64,000 nt of DNA from Lachnospiraceae bacterium (GCA_017523785.1 JAFWVX010000035.1:19019-83018), one strand, 5' to 3'. Counted from the first letter of the stretch, positions 52,768 through 62,993 are shown. The notes: generated by a model not told the origin, from the letters alone. Numbers and translations are program-made.

Positions 52768-52857
52768 GATTTTCTATAGACTAATAGAATTATTTTTGAA
52801 AAAGTGCTATAATAAATAGTTGCATTTAAATATATAAAAGCAATGTAAGGAGAAAAG

Positions 52858-53457
52858 ATGGCTATAAGTAATTTAGAGACAATTATTGATAATATCGAAC
52901 AGATGATTGAGAATGTGCGACCTGACACAAGGGGCAGAGTCATGCTCCCAAAGGACACACTTAGACAACTAATCGGAGAACTCAAGACATCTATTCCTGA
53001 TGAGATAAAAAAATATAACGAAAAGACAAGAGAACTTGAGCAGTCAAAGAATAGAGAGTTAGAACTCGCTCGTAAAAATGCTGAGAGAATTATGCTTGAG
53101 GCGAATGACATGAAGGATAGAATGCTCAATGAGAGTGAGCAGATAAAACTCGCAGAGCAGAGGTCAAAAGAAATAATGGATGAGGCAATGAGAAAGGCAA
53201 ATGAACTTGTAGCAAATGCTGAAGCAAATGCGAGACAACTCCACGATAGGTCTCTAAAAGAATATGACGATTCACTGGTATTTATGATGAATTTTATTCA
53301 GACACTTGGAAATGATGTATCAAGTATTATGAACAACCAACTTCAAAATCTTAGCAACAAGTTAAATGAAGTTGTGAATATGAGAAACGAATTGCAAAAG
53401 AGTATAGCACTTTCAAATGTGCAAGATAATAGTTTTAGCCGTCCTGCTTGGGGATAG
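52858..53457 (+). CDS. Coiled-coil protein of unknown function
   Basis: A 199-residue, cytosolic protein. After a short N-terminal part (NIEQMIENVRPDTRGRVMLP), residues about 45-140 form one long coiled coil rich in Glu, Lys, Arg and Ala (for example ELARKNAERIMLEANDMKDR). A gene of this kind follows coaD in several Clostridia as I recall; it is sometimes called ATPase-like. It runs straight into the pseudouridine synthase gene. AAGGAG precedes ATG 52858. Confidence 0.7.
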   Translation: MAISNLETIIDNIEQMIENVRPDTRGRVMLPKDTLRQLIGELKTSIPDEIKKYNEKTRELEQSKNRELELARKNAERIMLEANDMKDRMLNESEQIKLAEQRSKEIMDEAMRKANELVANAEANARQLHDRSLKEYDDSLVFMMNFIQTLGNDVSSIMNNQLQNLSNKLNEVVNMRNELQKSIALSNVQDNSFSRPAWG

Positions 53458-54396
53458 ATGAGAAGTATCAAAATTAATAAAACTGAAGAAGGTATAACTC
53501 TAATTAAGTATTTGAAAAAAGTGTTTAAGAGTATGCCAAGTAGTCTCCTTCAAAAACTACTTAGAAAAAAATATTTTGAAGTAAATGGTAAAAAGGCGAG
53601 TCGTAGTGAAGTCTTAAATGCAAATGATGAGATATTAGTTTTCCTAGCAGACGAAACCTTTGATAAGTTTTATGAGAAAGAGAATACTAAAAATGTTAGC
53701 AAGATAAAGAGTGACAAGGTAGATTATAAGGATAGAATTATTTATGAGGATGAAAACATAATCATTTTCAATAAGCCAGTTGGAATGCTCTCGCAGGGCG
53801 ATAAGAGTGGAGATGAATCAGTTAATTCAGTTTTAAATGAATATATCGGAACTAGAAATTCTAGTTTTAAAGCATCTACAGTTAATAGACTTGATAGAAA
53901 CACAGAAGGCCTGATAATATTTGCAAAAACTTATATAGCAGCTAAAGAACTCTCTAAGATGATTAAAGATGATGAGATAGAAAAGAGATACAAGGCTACT
54001 ATAAATGGAATACTTGAAAAAGATGAGGGTGAATTAGTCCATCTTTTTAAAAAGAATGAAAAGGATAATAAGGCGATTATTAAAGAGTATAAGGGCAAGA
54101 TGATTGATGGTTACACTTTAATAAAACTCAAATATAAAGTTATCAAAAAATATAAAAACTTTGAAGATGTGGACATAGAATTAATAACAGGAAAGTCACA
54201 TCAGATCAGAGCACAGTTTTCTTACATAGGACACTCACTTATATCAGATAAAAAGTATATGGACATGGGACTTTATAAGAAAAATGTGGAAGAGTTCGGT
54301 ATTAAAACTCAAAAACTTATTTGCTATAAGATAAAGTTTGGCACATTTGAAAATGCGGCATTAAAAGAGTTATCAAACAAAACATTTAAAATATAA
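53458..54396 (+). CDS. RluA family pseudouridine synthase
   Basis: A 312-residue enzyme. An S4-like RNA-binding domain (about 1-75, LLQKLLRKKYFEVNGKKASR) is followed by the catalytic domain with IIYEDENIIIFNKPVGMLSQ and TVNRLDRNTEGLIIFAK, where Asp146 is the catalytic residue. It modifies uridines in rRNA or tRNA; the exact site is unknown. Its ATG directly follows the stop of the coiled-coil gene. Confidence 0.9.
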   Translation: MRSIKINKTEEGITLIKYLKKVFKSMPSSLLQKLLRKKYFEVNGKKASRSEVLNANDEILVFLADETFDKFYEKENTKNVSKIKSDKVDYKDRIIYEDENIIIFNKPVGMLSQGDKSGDESVNSVLNEYIGTRNSSFKASTVNRLDRNTEGLIIFAKTYIAAKELSKMIKDDEIEKRYKATINGILEKDEGELVHLFKKNEKDNKAIIKEYKGKMIDGYTLIKLKYKVIKKYKNFEDVDIELITGKSHQIRAQFSYIGHSLISDKKYMDMGLYKKNVEEFGIKTQKLICYKIKFGTFENAALKELSNKTFKI

Positions 54397-54410
54397 ATTG
54401 GAGCATGGAA

Positions 54411-55508
54411 ATGGGTATTTTGAAAAACAAAAGAATAATAGCAGGGGCGATTTTAGTAAGTACACTTATAGTGGCTTGCGCACCATCTCAAAAAGTTATA
54501 GACAATATTTTGCCTGACTACACGAAGAGAGTCTATAGCTTGGCAGATTTAATCCCTTATACTTATAAGGAACTTAGAAATGCACAGGCACTATACGGAA
54601 CGGAACTCACAAAATTCTTTTATGATAACACATCAACTGCTGCTGAAGCAAAGAGAGTTACTAAGAGGCAGAAAGACGACTTTTATAAAGAACTAAGATT
54701 TAGGAATGCCAACTATAAACTTATGAGAAAGAGACTTGCCATGTACAATGAGGACGAGAAAGTAAGTCGAGAGGTGAATGAAAAGGCAAGGCAGAAAGAG
54801 TATGACGACTACTATAAATTGCCTAATGCAAGAGGTGGAAATACAATTAAGAAGTATAATAACGGCAAACTCCAAGGCATGCCACTTATGAGTATAAGAG
54901 TTGATATGGCTACAGCGACAATGTCGGAGTTAGACAGCATTTACTGCGAGGCAGAGTGTGAGATATATAGGCCGGTTACTATTGATGAAAAGAAGTATGA
55001 GTCGCTTAAGTTTGGCGATGAGATAGAGTTGGTAGTACCAGTTGAAAATAGAACATTTGAAAAGAGCGAGACTAAAAAAGTAAAATGTACTTATGTCGCA
55101 ACTGACTCGCTATTATATAAAGATGAAGATGGAAAAGATAATTATTATTTCATAGCTGATATAGATGGAACAAATGATTTCTGTAGAAGAATTACCGACT
55201 ACTATGGATACTCTCTTGAAACTTATGTAGAGAAGAGGCCACTCCAGTTTATGAAATATGCAGAAGTTGCAAGAGCAAATGAGTCACAGAGATTACTCAC
55301 TTCTATAGCAAATGACGAACTCGTATATTATGATTTTGATAAACTTGTAGTTAGATCACTTAGTGGTGGATATTATACATTTGAATATAAAGATCATATA
55401 TATGCAAACTCAATTACTACTAATCTAAAAGGATATATCACAGCACTTCACGAATATGATAATTTGAGAATTGACAATGAATATTATGAAGAATTAAATA
55501 AAGAATAA
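54411..55508 (+). CDS. Hypothetical lipoprotein
   Basis: A 365-residue lipoprotein (IVAC, Cys23). No domain is recognised; a strongly basic and acidic helical region (about 85-140) is followed by a beta-rich part with ISRxD-like MSIRVDMATATMSELDS. ATG 54411 is chosen for GGAG seven bases before it, over ATG 54405. It is last in the rsmD-coaD run, before a terminator. Confidence 0.6.
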   Translation: MGILKNKRIIAGAILVSTLIVACAPSQKVIDNILPDYTKRVYSLADLIPYTYKELRNAQALYGTELTKFFYDNTSTAAEAKRVTKRQKDDFYKELRFRNANYKLMRKRLAMYNEDEKVSREVNEKARQKEYDDYYKLPNARGGNTIKKYNNGKLQGMPLMSIRVDMATATMSELDSIYCEAECEIYRPVTIDEKKYESLKFGDEIELVVPVENRTFEKSETKKVKCTYVATDSLLYKDEDGKDNYYFIADIDGTNDFCRRITDYYGYSLETYVEKRPLQFMKYAEVARANESQRLLTSIANDELVYYDFDKLVVRSLSGGYYTFEYKDHIYANSITTNLKGYITALHEYDNLRIDNEYYEELNKE

Positions 55509-55514
55509 AAAAAT

Positions 55515-55540
55515 GCCACACTTATGTGTGGCTTTTTTTA
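55515..55540. terminator. Bidirectional terminator between the lipoprotein gene and yitT
   Basis: GCCACAC (55515-55521) pairs with GTGTGGC (55526-55532) around TTAT, with seven T after it and seven A before it. Confidence 0.9.
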
Positions 55541-56440
55541 ATAATTCATATCTATGACATCTTGTTCTACTGATAGATAATTGAATTTCCCTTGAATTTC
55601 ATTTGACTTCATAACATTTATAAATGCTTCAGGGTCACATTTTCTAATTATATTTGTAATCTGTCTAACCTCTGGCTGAGTTACAACTGTATATAACATG
55701 GACTTAGAATTTTTTGTATAACTTCCTATGCCGTCAAATTGAGTTGACGAGTGACCAGATTTTTCTATCATTGCAGAAGCAACTTCGTTTGGCTTTGTGG
55801 TGATGATAAAAATAGTTCTTGCTTCATAGTGTCTATAAAAAAGGTTAATTGCTTGAGTGCTAACATATTGATATATTATAGAATAAAAAGCGAGTTCCCA
55901 ACCAAAAATCATTCCTTGAATCATTATGAGAAGTATGTTAAATGCCATAATGTAACCAAAAGTTGAAATGTGGAATTTCGCAGAGACACTCATTGCTACA
56001 AAGTCAGTTCCGCCTCCAGATACTCCACATCTAAACCAGAGCGATGCACCAAAACCACAAAGGATGCCACCAAAAATTGATGCAACGAATGGGTCGTTAG
56101 TTAAATTTATTGATGGGAATGAGTCGGCAACGAAGTTAAATAGGAAGAGAACAATGAATGACAGAATCGTGAATTTCTTTCCAACAAGTCTATATGAAAA
56201 ACTTGCAGGAACTATATTCCAAGCAAGGTTATATATAGTTATCGGAATTAGGACTCCACTTGATTTGTAAACTAATTTTTGCATAAGGGAACTTAAACCA
56301 GTAAAACCAGCAGGTAAGATGCCAGCTTGATATATAAAGCATTTAAGTCCAAATGAATAGCAAAGCACTCCAAAGAAAATTAGGACAACCTTTATTGCCA
56401 ACTTTCTGTAGTTAATTGGTTTTTTAATTGCTTCTACCAT
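55538..56440 (-). CDS. YitT family membrane protein (DUF2179)
   Basis: A 300-residue protein with about five to six N-terminal helices, marked by GLKCFIYQAGILPAGFTGL and SGGGTDFVAMSVSAKF. A C-terminal soluble DUF2179 domain (about 205-300) contains SHSSTQFDGIGSYTKN-type sequence and a YTVVTQPEVRQI strand. The family is widespread in Firmicutes, with an unproven transport role. It starts five bases after the folA stop, so it is in an operon with folA. Confidence 0.88.
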   Translation of the reverse strand: MVEAIKKPINYRKLAIKVVLIFFGVLCYSFGLKCFIYQAGILPAGFTGLSSLMQKLVYKSSGVLIPITIYNLAWNIVPASFSYRLVGKKFTILSFIVLFLFNFVADSFPSINLTNDPFVASIFGGILCGFGASLWFRCGVSGGGTDFVAMSVSAKFHISTFGYIMAFNILLIMIQGMIFGWELAFYSIIYQYVSTQAINLFYRHYEARTIFIITTKPNEVASAMIEKSGHSSTQFDGIGSYTKNSKSMLYTVVTQPEVRQITNIIRKCDPEAFINVMKSNEIQGKFNYLSVEQDVIDMNY

Positions 56441-56445
56441 GATTA

Positions 56446-56955
56446 TTAACCTCTTTTATATTTTATAAATTTATAATTAATACCTTCATAAGTCTTATTT
56501 TCGGATTCACTTTCTATGACAAAGCCGTGTTCTTCTAAATCTGGAAAAAATGTATCGGCATCAAATGCCTTATCGAGTTTTGTGATTAGACAGGTGTCGC
56601 ATTTACCTATCAAATTATTATATATTTTTGCACCACCGATAAGAAATGCTTTTTTGTCTTTATACTTTTCAAGTAGAGAATCAAGTTCAGCCTCATTCTT
56701 TATAAAGAAAATATTGTCAAAATCTTTGTACTCATTTTTTAACTCATCATTATTAGTGAAGACAATATTGATTCTATTTTTAAGCGGCTTTCTATCTTTG
56801 AAACTAAAAAGTGTCTTCCTTCCCATAACCACTACCGAGTCCCTAGTATTTTCCACAAAGAACTGCATATCTTCGGGTATAGAGATAAGAAGTTTGCCAT
56901 TTTTGCCTATTCCATTTTTAGTGTCTATACAGGCTATAGCAATCATATAAGACAT
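56446..56955 (-). CDS. folA: Dihydrofolate reductase
   Basis: A 169-residue enzyme that makes tetrahydrofolate from dihydrofolate with NADPH. Motifs are IACIDTKNGIGKNGKLL, IPEDMQFF (substrate acid), VVVMGRKTLFSF and FLIGGAKIYNNLI. The start is divergent from rseP over 48 bases that hold the rseP promoter. Length is normal. Confidence 0.92.
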   Translation of the reverse strand: MSYMIAIACIDTKNGIGKNGKLLISIPEDMQFFVENTRDSVVVMGRKTLFSFKDRKPLKNRINIVFTNNDELKNEYKDFDNIFFIKNEAELDSLLEKYKDKKAFLIGGAKIYNNLIGKCDTCLITKLDKAFDADTFFPDLEEHGFVIESESENKTYEGINYKFIKYKRG

Positions 56956-56966
56956 TTTACACTATG

Positions 56967-56995
56967 TTGCGATAAATTGCAAAGTTTTGTATAAT
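56967..56995 (+). promoter_or_regulatory. Promoter of rseP-polC, near-leaderless
   Basis: TTGCGA (56967-56972), 17 bases, TATAAT (56990-56995). ATG 57004 begins nine bases after the -10 box, and no Shine-Dalgarno sequence is visible. Confidence 0.65.
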
Positions 56996-57003
56996 ATATC
57001 GGT

Positions 57004-58182
57004 ATGAGTATAATAATAGCAATTTTAGTCTTAGGGCTAATTATAACAGTTCACGAGCTTGGCCACTTTATCATGGCTAAGACATTTAAGGTGCCAGTAA
57101 GGGAGTTTTCGCTTGGGATGGGGCCAAGACTCATTTCAAAGGTAGTAAATAATACGAGATACAGCCTTAAAGCTCTGCCATTCGGTGGAAGCTGCGCTAT
57201 GATAGGTGAGGACGCAGCGGGTAGTGGCGACTTGATGGAATATGACAATGTCAAGATAGATGAAGATGGACTCTATGATTTTGAGGGAGTCAAGTTTAAA
57301 AAAGAGGACTTGGACAAATATAATTTCCAAGCCATATCGCCAGTAAAAAAGTTTTTCATCTGTCTCTCAGGACCTTTTATGAATTTCCTGCTTGCATTTA
57401 TTATGGCATTCATCTTGGTTTCAAAAGTTGGATTTGATGTGCCAGTTATTTCAAATGTCTCAAGCGAAGGTGCAGCAGCGAAGGCGACACCTATAGTTCT
57501 TGAAAGTGGTGATGAGATAGTTGAGTTTGAAATTCCTGGTGAGAAAGAGTCAATCATTAGTTATAGAGACCTCTTAGTATTCATGCAGTTAAATAATGAT
57601 GACATCATAAATAAAAAATATCCACTTGTAATTTCATTTAAAAGGGATGGAAAAATTTTAAAAACTGTGGTATACCCTACTTACGATGAAACTTACAACA
57701 AGGCGATGATTGGCATATCATTTGAAAACATGTATAAGCTTCCAACTAATTTCATCGACAACTGTAAGTTTGCTGCAAAAGAATTTTATTTCTATATAAA
57801 AACTACTATAATGAGTTTGAGAATGCTTGTGAGAGGTAAACTTGGAGCGAAAGATATCTCTGGACCAGTTGGAACAGTTGCAGTTATGGGAAGTGCAATA
57901 AGCGAAGCACAGGCTGTAAGTTTTGCATCAATGATTTATACATTACTCACTATGATAGTTTTAATCTCGGCAAATCTTGGTGTAATGAATCTTCTTCCAA
58001 TTCCTGCACTAGATGGTGGTCGTATAGTATTCGCAGCTATTGAGATGATTACTGGAAAGCCAATCAATAAGGATGTAGAGGGATTTGCAAATACTGTGAC
58101 TATGTTATTACTGCTAATGTTTATGATTTGGATTTTCGGAATGGATATATATAAGTTATTATCAGGAAACTTGTTTAATTAA
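57004..58182 (+). CDS. rseP: Site-2 protease RseP (membrane zinc metalloprotease)
   Basis: A 392-residue M50 protease with about four membrane segments. The zinc site is HELGH (17-21) in the first segment, and NLLPIPALDGGRIV near residue 325 supplies the third ligand. A PDZ-like domain lies between. It cuts membrane-anchored regulators and signal peptide remnants. In many Firmicutes dxr and ispG flank it; here polC follows directly after one base, so the usual ispG is missing from the spot. Confidence 0.92.
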   Translation: MSIIIAILVLGLIITVHELGHFIMAKTFKVPVREFSLGMGPRLISKVVNNTRYSLKALPFGGSCAMIGEDAAGSGDLMEYDNVKIDEDGLYDFEGVKFKKEDLDKYNFQAISPVKKFFICLSGPFMNFLLAFIMAFILVSKVGFDVPVISNVSSEGAAAKATPIVLESGDEIVEFEIPGEKESIISYRDLLVFMQLNNDDIINKKYPLVISFKRDGKILKTVVYPTYDETYNKAMIGISFENMYKLPTNFIDNCKFAAKEFYFYIKTTIMSLRMLVRGKLGAKDISGPVGTVAVMGSAISEAQAVSFASMIYTLLTMIVLISANLGVMNLLPIPALDGGRIVFAAIEMITGKPINKDVEGFANTVTMLLLLMFMIWIFGMDIYKLLSGNLFN

Positions 58183-58183
58183 A

Positions 58184-61100
58184 ATGGATAGGTTATTGGA
58201 TGTTTTGAAAATTGATTTCGACGAAAATATTGAGAAGTATTTTCGTGATGTGGAAGTTGAGAGTATTAAAAAGAGCAAAACTCATAATACTCTCAATTTT
58301 TATCTTGTTTCGTATAACATCATTCCTTATAACTATATAAAAGCTATTAGAGAGATAATGGCTAATAAGTTGCTTAATATTAATGTAGAAAAGGAAAGAG
58401 AAAATAATAAGGACTTTATCAATCCAATTAAACTCACATTGAAGTATAAACTCTCAGATAATTACACAACTAAACTTATTTATGAAGATATTAGAAGAGA
58501 TTTATTTGAGGAACTTAAAGAAACTAAACTAATGTATGCGGCACTTTTCAGAACTGACAATGTCAATTTCGTAGATGACAATACTATGGAAGTGACCTTT
58601 GTTAAGTCAAAAGAAATGGACGAAGTACAAAAAGAATTAATTAACATAATCAAAAATATATTCGTCAATAGATATGGAAAAGATATTGAAATAAAAGTTA
58701 ACTTAGTTGAGTTTAGTGATGAATTAAAAGATAAAAAAGTGCCTCGCTTTGAGAGATTGATTAAGAATCCCGAAAACTCTAATTCGCAAGAGTCTGGCGA
58801 GAGCGAGGACAGTAACTCAACTGTATCATATAGAAAGAAGAAGAACGGCATCTATGCTGATGGAAATATATTATATGGAAGAAAGACAAAGGGCAGATTT
58901 AAATTTGTTACCATACCAAACATTCTCTATGATATGGACAACATTGAGGCTCAGGGTGTCATTTATAATCTTAGGTATAGAAAGCCAGCCGGTAAAGACT
59001 TTATAATTTATTCTGTATTTATATATGATGGTGAGGGCTGTATAGAGATAAAGTTTTTTGGAAATGTTGAGGACGAGGAATTATTCAAACTTAGATTTAA
59101 AATAGGAACTGAGATAAAAGTATGTGGCAATGCTAAGAATGATACATTTTCAGGTGGCATGACCATAGGTCCAAATGGACTTTCGCTCATTGAGATAGTT
59201 TCGTCAAGAGAGGTTATAGAGTTTGGACATGTTGGAGATGATGACTATCATAATATTATTATTACAGATAGAGAAGATGAAGAGCCAGTAAAGAGAGTTG
59301 AACTTCACTTGCATACTAAATCAAGTGCGCAGGATGGTGTGGGTGAAGTAAAGGCATATATTGATACTGCGACAAAATTTGGAATGCCAGCGATGGCGAT
59401 AACCGACCACGGCTGTGTGAATGCTTTGGCGGATGCCTTTGACTATCTTGGCGATAAGAAGAGACCAAGAAAGGATCAAAAGTTCAAACTTATCTACGGT
59501 GTTGAAGGATATCTTGTTGATGATTTTGAAAATTATTACATCGACGAGAACAATAATTATTCTACAAGGGAGCATCTAGTGAATGGTGACTTTGTAGTAT
59601 TTGAATTGGCAACCACAGGATTAAATAGAAAAAATGATGACATTATAAAAATTGAAGCAGTGAAGGTGAGTGATTTTGCAGTCACTGATAATTTTCAAAA
59701 GTTTGTTCATAGCAATAAGCCTATAAATGTGGCAGTGAGAGATAATACTGGAGTTAAGGAAAGTGACTTGATAGGGGCAAGTAGTTTGAAAGATGCACTT
59801 AGAGAATTTTTAGATTTTGCGAAGGGCTCTGTGCTAGTCACATCAAGTTTTAATTCAAATTGGATGCTTACAGATATTATTAAAGAGAATTGTTTTGATG
59901 ATAGCATTGATGTCCTTGATTTGATGACAATCGCAAGGTTGCTATTGCCAAAACTCAAAAGAAATGATTTGATTTCGATTGCGAAGGAATTGAAGATTAA
60001 GGTTGAAGGTCTTACTGATAGAAAAAAGAATGACATGAGGAAAAATCTTATTCCTAAAGAAAAGTTGCAGCTCGATGGTTTGATTTTATGTTCACTTCTT
60101 AGAATGCTTCAGATAGACTATGACATTAAAAATTTAGCGGAATTAAAAGATAAATTGAAGATTACAGATGAGTTTATAAGAAGACAGCCATATTACCATA
60201 TAATTTTGCTCGCTAAAAATGACGTTGGAAGAGTAAATCTCTACAAATTGGTTTCAGACTCAAGTATAAGATATATGTATAACAAGAGACCAAGAATGCC
60301 AAGGTCGCTCATCAACAAATATAGAGAGGGACTTATAGTGGGTTCGGCTTGTATTATCGGCGAGTTCATGAATGCGATAAGAAATGGCGCGAGCGATGAG
60401 CATTTGAAGAATATGGCAATGTATTATGACTATCTTGAGATACAGCCAGTGCTCAATAACTCATTTTTGCTTATAGAGGATAAGGATAATTTTAAAAATT
60501 TAACTGACTTAGAGAATTTAAATAAAAAGGTTATAGAGATTGCAGATGAGTTAGGTAAGCCTGTAGTTGCCACCTGTGACTGTCACTATGTAAATAAGGG
60601 TGATAAAGTTTATAGAACTATTTTAAGAATAGGAACTACTTATAAAAAGACAAACACTGATGCAGAGGGAAAACTTAAATCTGAAGTTGCTGAAGGACTT
60701 GAGAGCACAAATGAAGAAGAGTTATATTTTAGAACTACGAAGGAGATGCTTGATGAGTTTGCCTATCTCGGAATTGACAAAGCGAAAGAAGTGGTTATAA
60801 TAAATACAAATAAGATTAACGATATGATAGAAGAGATATTACCACTTAGACTTGATAAATGTCCGCCTCACATAGAGGGAAGTGATGATGAACTTAGAGA
60901 TGTCTGCCATGAAAACTATGTAAAAATATTTGGCGACAATGATGTGCCTGAGGTTAAGGAACGTCTTGACAACGAACTTGAATATATAGTTGATAATGGT
61001 TATTCAGTTATGTATATAGCTGCAAAGAAACTCATAGATTATTCAGTTGAAAATGGATACCCAGTTGGTTCAAGAGGTTCAGTTGGTTCAAGTCTTGCTG

Positions 61101-62959
61101 CAACTCTACTTGGAGTTTCGGAAGTTAATCCACTTAGACCTTACTACATTTGCCCAAAGTGCCATCATGTGGAGTATGATACAGAAGAGACAAGAAAGTA
61201 CGACAACGACACTGGCTTTGATATGCCAGATAAAAATTGTCCTGAATGCAATACTAAGATGCTTAAAGATGGAGTGAATATCCCATTTGAAACCTTCCTT
61301 GGTATACCGGGCGATATGGCAGCACAGAAGGAGCCAGATATAGATTTAAATTTCTGCTCAGTCTTCCAGTCAAATATTCATAAAGAGACTATCGAACTCT
61401 TTGGTAAAGAGAATACTTTCAAGGCGGGCACAGTAGGAACAGTTGCGCCAAAGACTGCTTATGGCTTTGTGAATAAGTATGCAGAGAAAGAGATGAAGAC
61501 TCTCGCAAGAGAGCAGGTCAATTATTATGTTACACAAATTCTAGACTGCAAAAATAATACTGGTCAGCACCCTGGCGGAATGGTTGTGCTTCCAAAGGGC
61601 GAGGAGATATATACATTTACACCTATACAACTTGCAGCAGATAAAATTGGAAATGGTATAACAACTCACTATGACTACCATAAGATAGATAAGAATCTGC
61701 TTAAGCTTGACATACTAGGACATGATGCTCCTCTCATATTAAAAAAACTTGGTGAGATTACTGGAACTAATTTCTTAGAAGTGCCATTTTATGAAGAGGA
61801 AGTCTTGCGACTTTTTAAAGACCCTACTAGTCTTGGTCTAACACCGGAAGACATAAGTGGAACTAAACTTGGTTGTCTTTCTATACCAGAGTTTGGTACT
61901 GACTTCGCGATGAATATGTGCGAAGAGGCAAAACCAAAAACAGTTGCAGACTTAATTAGAATTGCGGGTCTCGCACACGGAACAGATGTGTGGCAGGGAA
62001 ATGTTCAAGAGTTAATTAAAAATGGAGACTGCACTTTGAGTTCTGCCATCTGTTGTAGAGATGATATAATGATTTATCTCATCGACAAGGGACTTGATAA
62101 GGGACTTGCATTTAACATAATGGAAAGTGTTAGAAAGGGCAAAGGATTAAAAGGTGAGTGGGTGGATGAAATGAAAGCTCACGAAGTGCCTGATTGGTAT
62201 ATTGAGTGTTGTAAAAAAATCCAGTATATGTTCCCTAAAGCCCATGCAGCAGCATATGTACTTGCATCACTTAGAATTGCTTATTATAAAGTTCACTATC
62301 CAAAAGAATATTACGCAACTTATTTCTCAGTTAGAAAAGATGGAATCGACTATAGACTCATAATGCAGGATAAAGAGGACATCACTTATCACATTGCCAA
62401 AATAAAAAGAATTATAAATGAAAAAAGTAACGATAAAGATTTTAAATCAAAACTTAGTGAGCAAGAAAAAAGTGAAGGTGCGAAAGTTTTAAATTCTATA
62501 TCGGATGGCGATGATGTAGATGAGAATGAAAATGCTGATAGTGATTTGAGTGTAAAATACGAAAGCATGTCTGCTACCAATTTATATGATCTATATATGG
62601 TCTATAGAATTGTGGAAGAGATGAAGGCACGTGGTATAGATTTCTGCCCTATAGACATTTACAAGGCGAAGAGAAGTGACTTCCAAGTAATAGATGGAAA
62701 GATTATGCCATCATTTGACTCTATACCAGGTGTAGGAACTAAGGACATGGATATCGACTATAGTGATGAGGTCCCTGAGGCTGAAAAGAGTACTGCCATG
62801 AAATGCGAGATTGAAGGCAGAAAGGGCGAATATAGCTCTATTGAGAACTTCAGCAAGAGAACTGGTGTAAATAAGACCATATTGGAAATAATGAAAAAGC
62901 TTGATTTCTTCAAGGATATGAAGGAAAAGGAGCAAAATACAGTATTTGACTATTTATAA
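58184..62959 (+). CDS. polC: DNA polymerase III PolC with a degenerate proofreading exonuclease domain
   Basis: A 1591-residue replicative polymerase (about 1440 is usual). In order: N-terminal domain, OB fold, PHP domain (ELHLHTKSSAQDGVG, ITDHG), exonuclease-type insert, second PHP half, Zn finger (YICPKCHHVEY ... CPECN), palm (KEPDIDLNF catalytic Asp pair), thumb and helix-hairpin-helix. The polymerase residues look intact. The exonuclease is not: Exo I, normally FDVETTG, is FELATTG (Glu474, Ala476); Exo II loses its Asp (SFNSNWML, Asn557); the Exo III His is absent. Proofreading by this protein is therefore doubtful. The ATG follows rseP by one base with no clear ribosome binding site. Confidence 0.93.
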   Translation: MDRLLDVLKIDFDENIEKYFRDVEVESIKKSKTHNTLNFYLVSYNIIPYNYIKAIREIMANKLLNINVEKERENNKDFINPIKLTLKYKLSDNYTTKLIYEDIRRDLFEELKETKLMYAALFRTDNVNFVDDNTMEVTFVKSKEMDEVQKELINIIKNIFVNRYGKDIEIKVNLVEFSDELKDKKVPRFERLIKNPENSNSQESGESEDSNSTVSYRKKKNGIYADGNILYGRKTKGRFKFVTIPNILYDMDNIEAQGVIYNLRYRKPAGKDFIIYSVFIYDGEGCIEIKFFGNVEDEELFKLRFKIGTEIKVCGNAKNDTFSGGMTIGPNGLSLIEIVSSREVIEFGHVGDDDYHNIIITDREDEEPVKRVELHLHTKSSAQDGVGEVKAYIDTATKFGMPAMAITDHGCVNALADAFDYLGDKKRPRKDQKFKLIYGVEGYLVDDFENYYIDENNNYSTREHLVNGDFVVFELATTGLNRKNDDIIKIEAVKVSDFAVTDNFQKFVHSNKPINVAVRDNTGVKESDLIGASSLKDALREFLDFAKGSVLVTSSFNSNWMLTDIIKENCFDDSIDVLDLMTIARLLLPKLKRNDLISIAKELKIKVEGLTDRKKNDMRKNLIPKEKLQLDGLILCSLLRMLQIDYDIKNLAELKDKLKITDEFIRRQPYYHIILLAKNDVGRVNLYKLVSDSSIRYMYNKRPRMPRSLINKYREGLIVGSACIIGEFMNAIRNGASDEHLKNMAMYYDYLEIQPVLNNSFLLIEDKDNFKNLTDLENLNKKVIEIADELGKPVVATCDCHYVNKGDKVYRTILRIGTTYKKTNTDAEGKLKSEVAEGLESTNEEELYFRTTKEMLDEFAYLGIDKAKEVVIINTNKINDMIEEILPLRLDKCPPHIEGSDDELRDVCHENYVKIFGDNDVPEVKERLDNELEYIVDNGYSVMYIAAKKLIDYSVENGYPVGSRGSVGSSLAATLLGVSEVNPLRPYYICPKCHHVEYDTEETRKYDNDTGFDMPDKNCPECNTKMLKDGVNIPFETFLGIPGDMAAQKEPDIDLNFCSVFQSNIHKETIELFGKENTFKAGTVGTVAPKTAYGFVNKYAEKEMKTLAREQVNYYVTQILDCKNNTGQHPGGMVVLPKGEEIYTFTPIQLAADKIGNGITTHYDYHKIDKNLLKLDILGHDAPLILKKLGEITGTNFLEVPFYEEEVLRLFKDPTSLGLTPEDISGTKLGCLSIPEFGTDFAMNMCEEAKPKTVADLIRIAGLAHGTDVWQGNVQELIKNGDCTLSSAICCRDDIMIYLIDKGLDKGLAFNIMESVRKGKGLKGEWVDEMKAHEVPDWYIECCKKIQYMFPKAHAAAYVLASLRIAYYKVHYPKEYYATYFSVRKDGIDYRLIMQDKEDITYHIAKIKRIINEKSNDKDFKSKLSEQEKSEGAKVLNSISDGDDVDENENADSDLSVKYESMSATNLYDLYMVYRIVEEMKARGIDFCPIDIYKAKRSDFQVIDGKIMPSFDSIPGVGTKDMDIDYSDEVPEAEKSTAMKCEIEGRKGEYSSIENFSKRTGVNKTILEIMKKLDFFKDMKEKEQNTVFDYL

Positions 62960-62988
62960 TTGACAAAATACGCCATTTTTGATATTAT
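62960..62988 (+). promoter_or_regulatory. Promoter of the str operon (rpsL-rpsG)
   Basis: TTGACA (62960-62965), 17 bases, TATTAT (62983-62988). It begins immediately after the polC stop codon. Confidence 0.8.
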
Positions 62989-62993
62989 TAATA

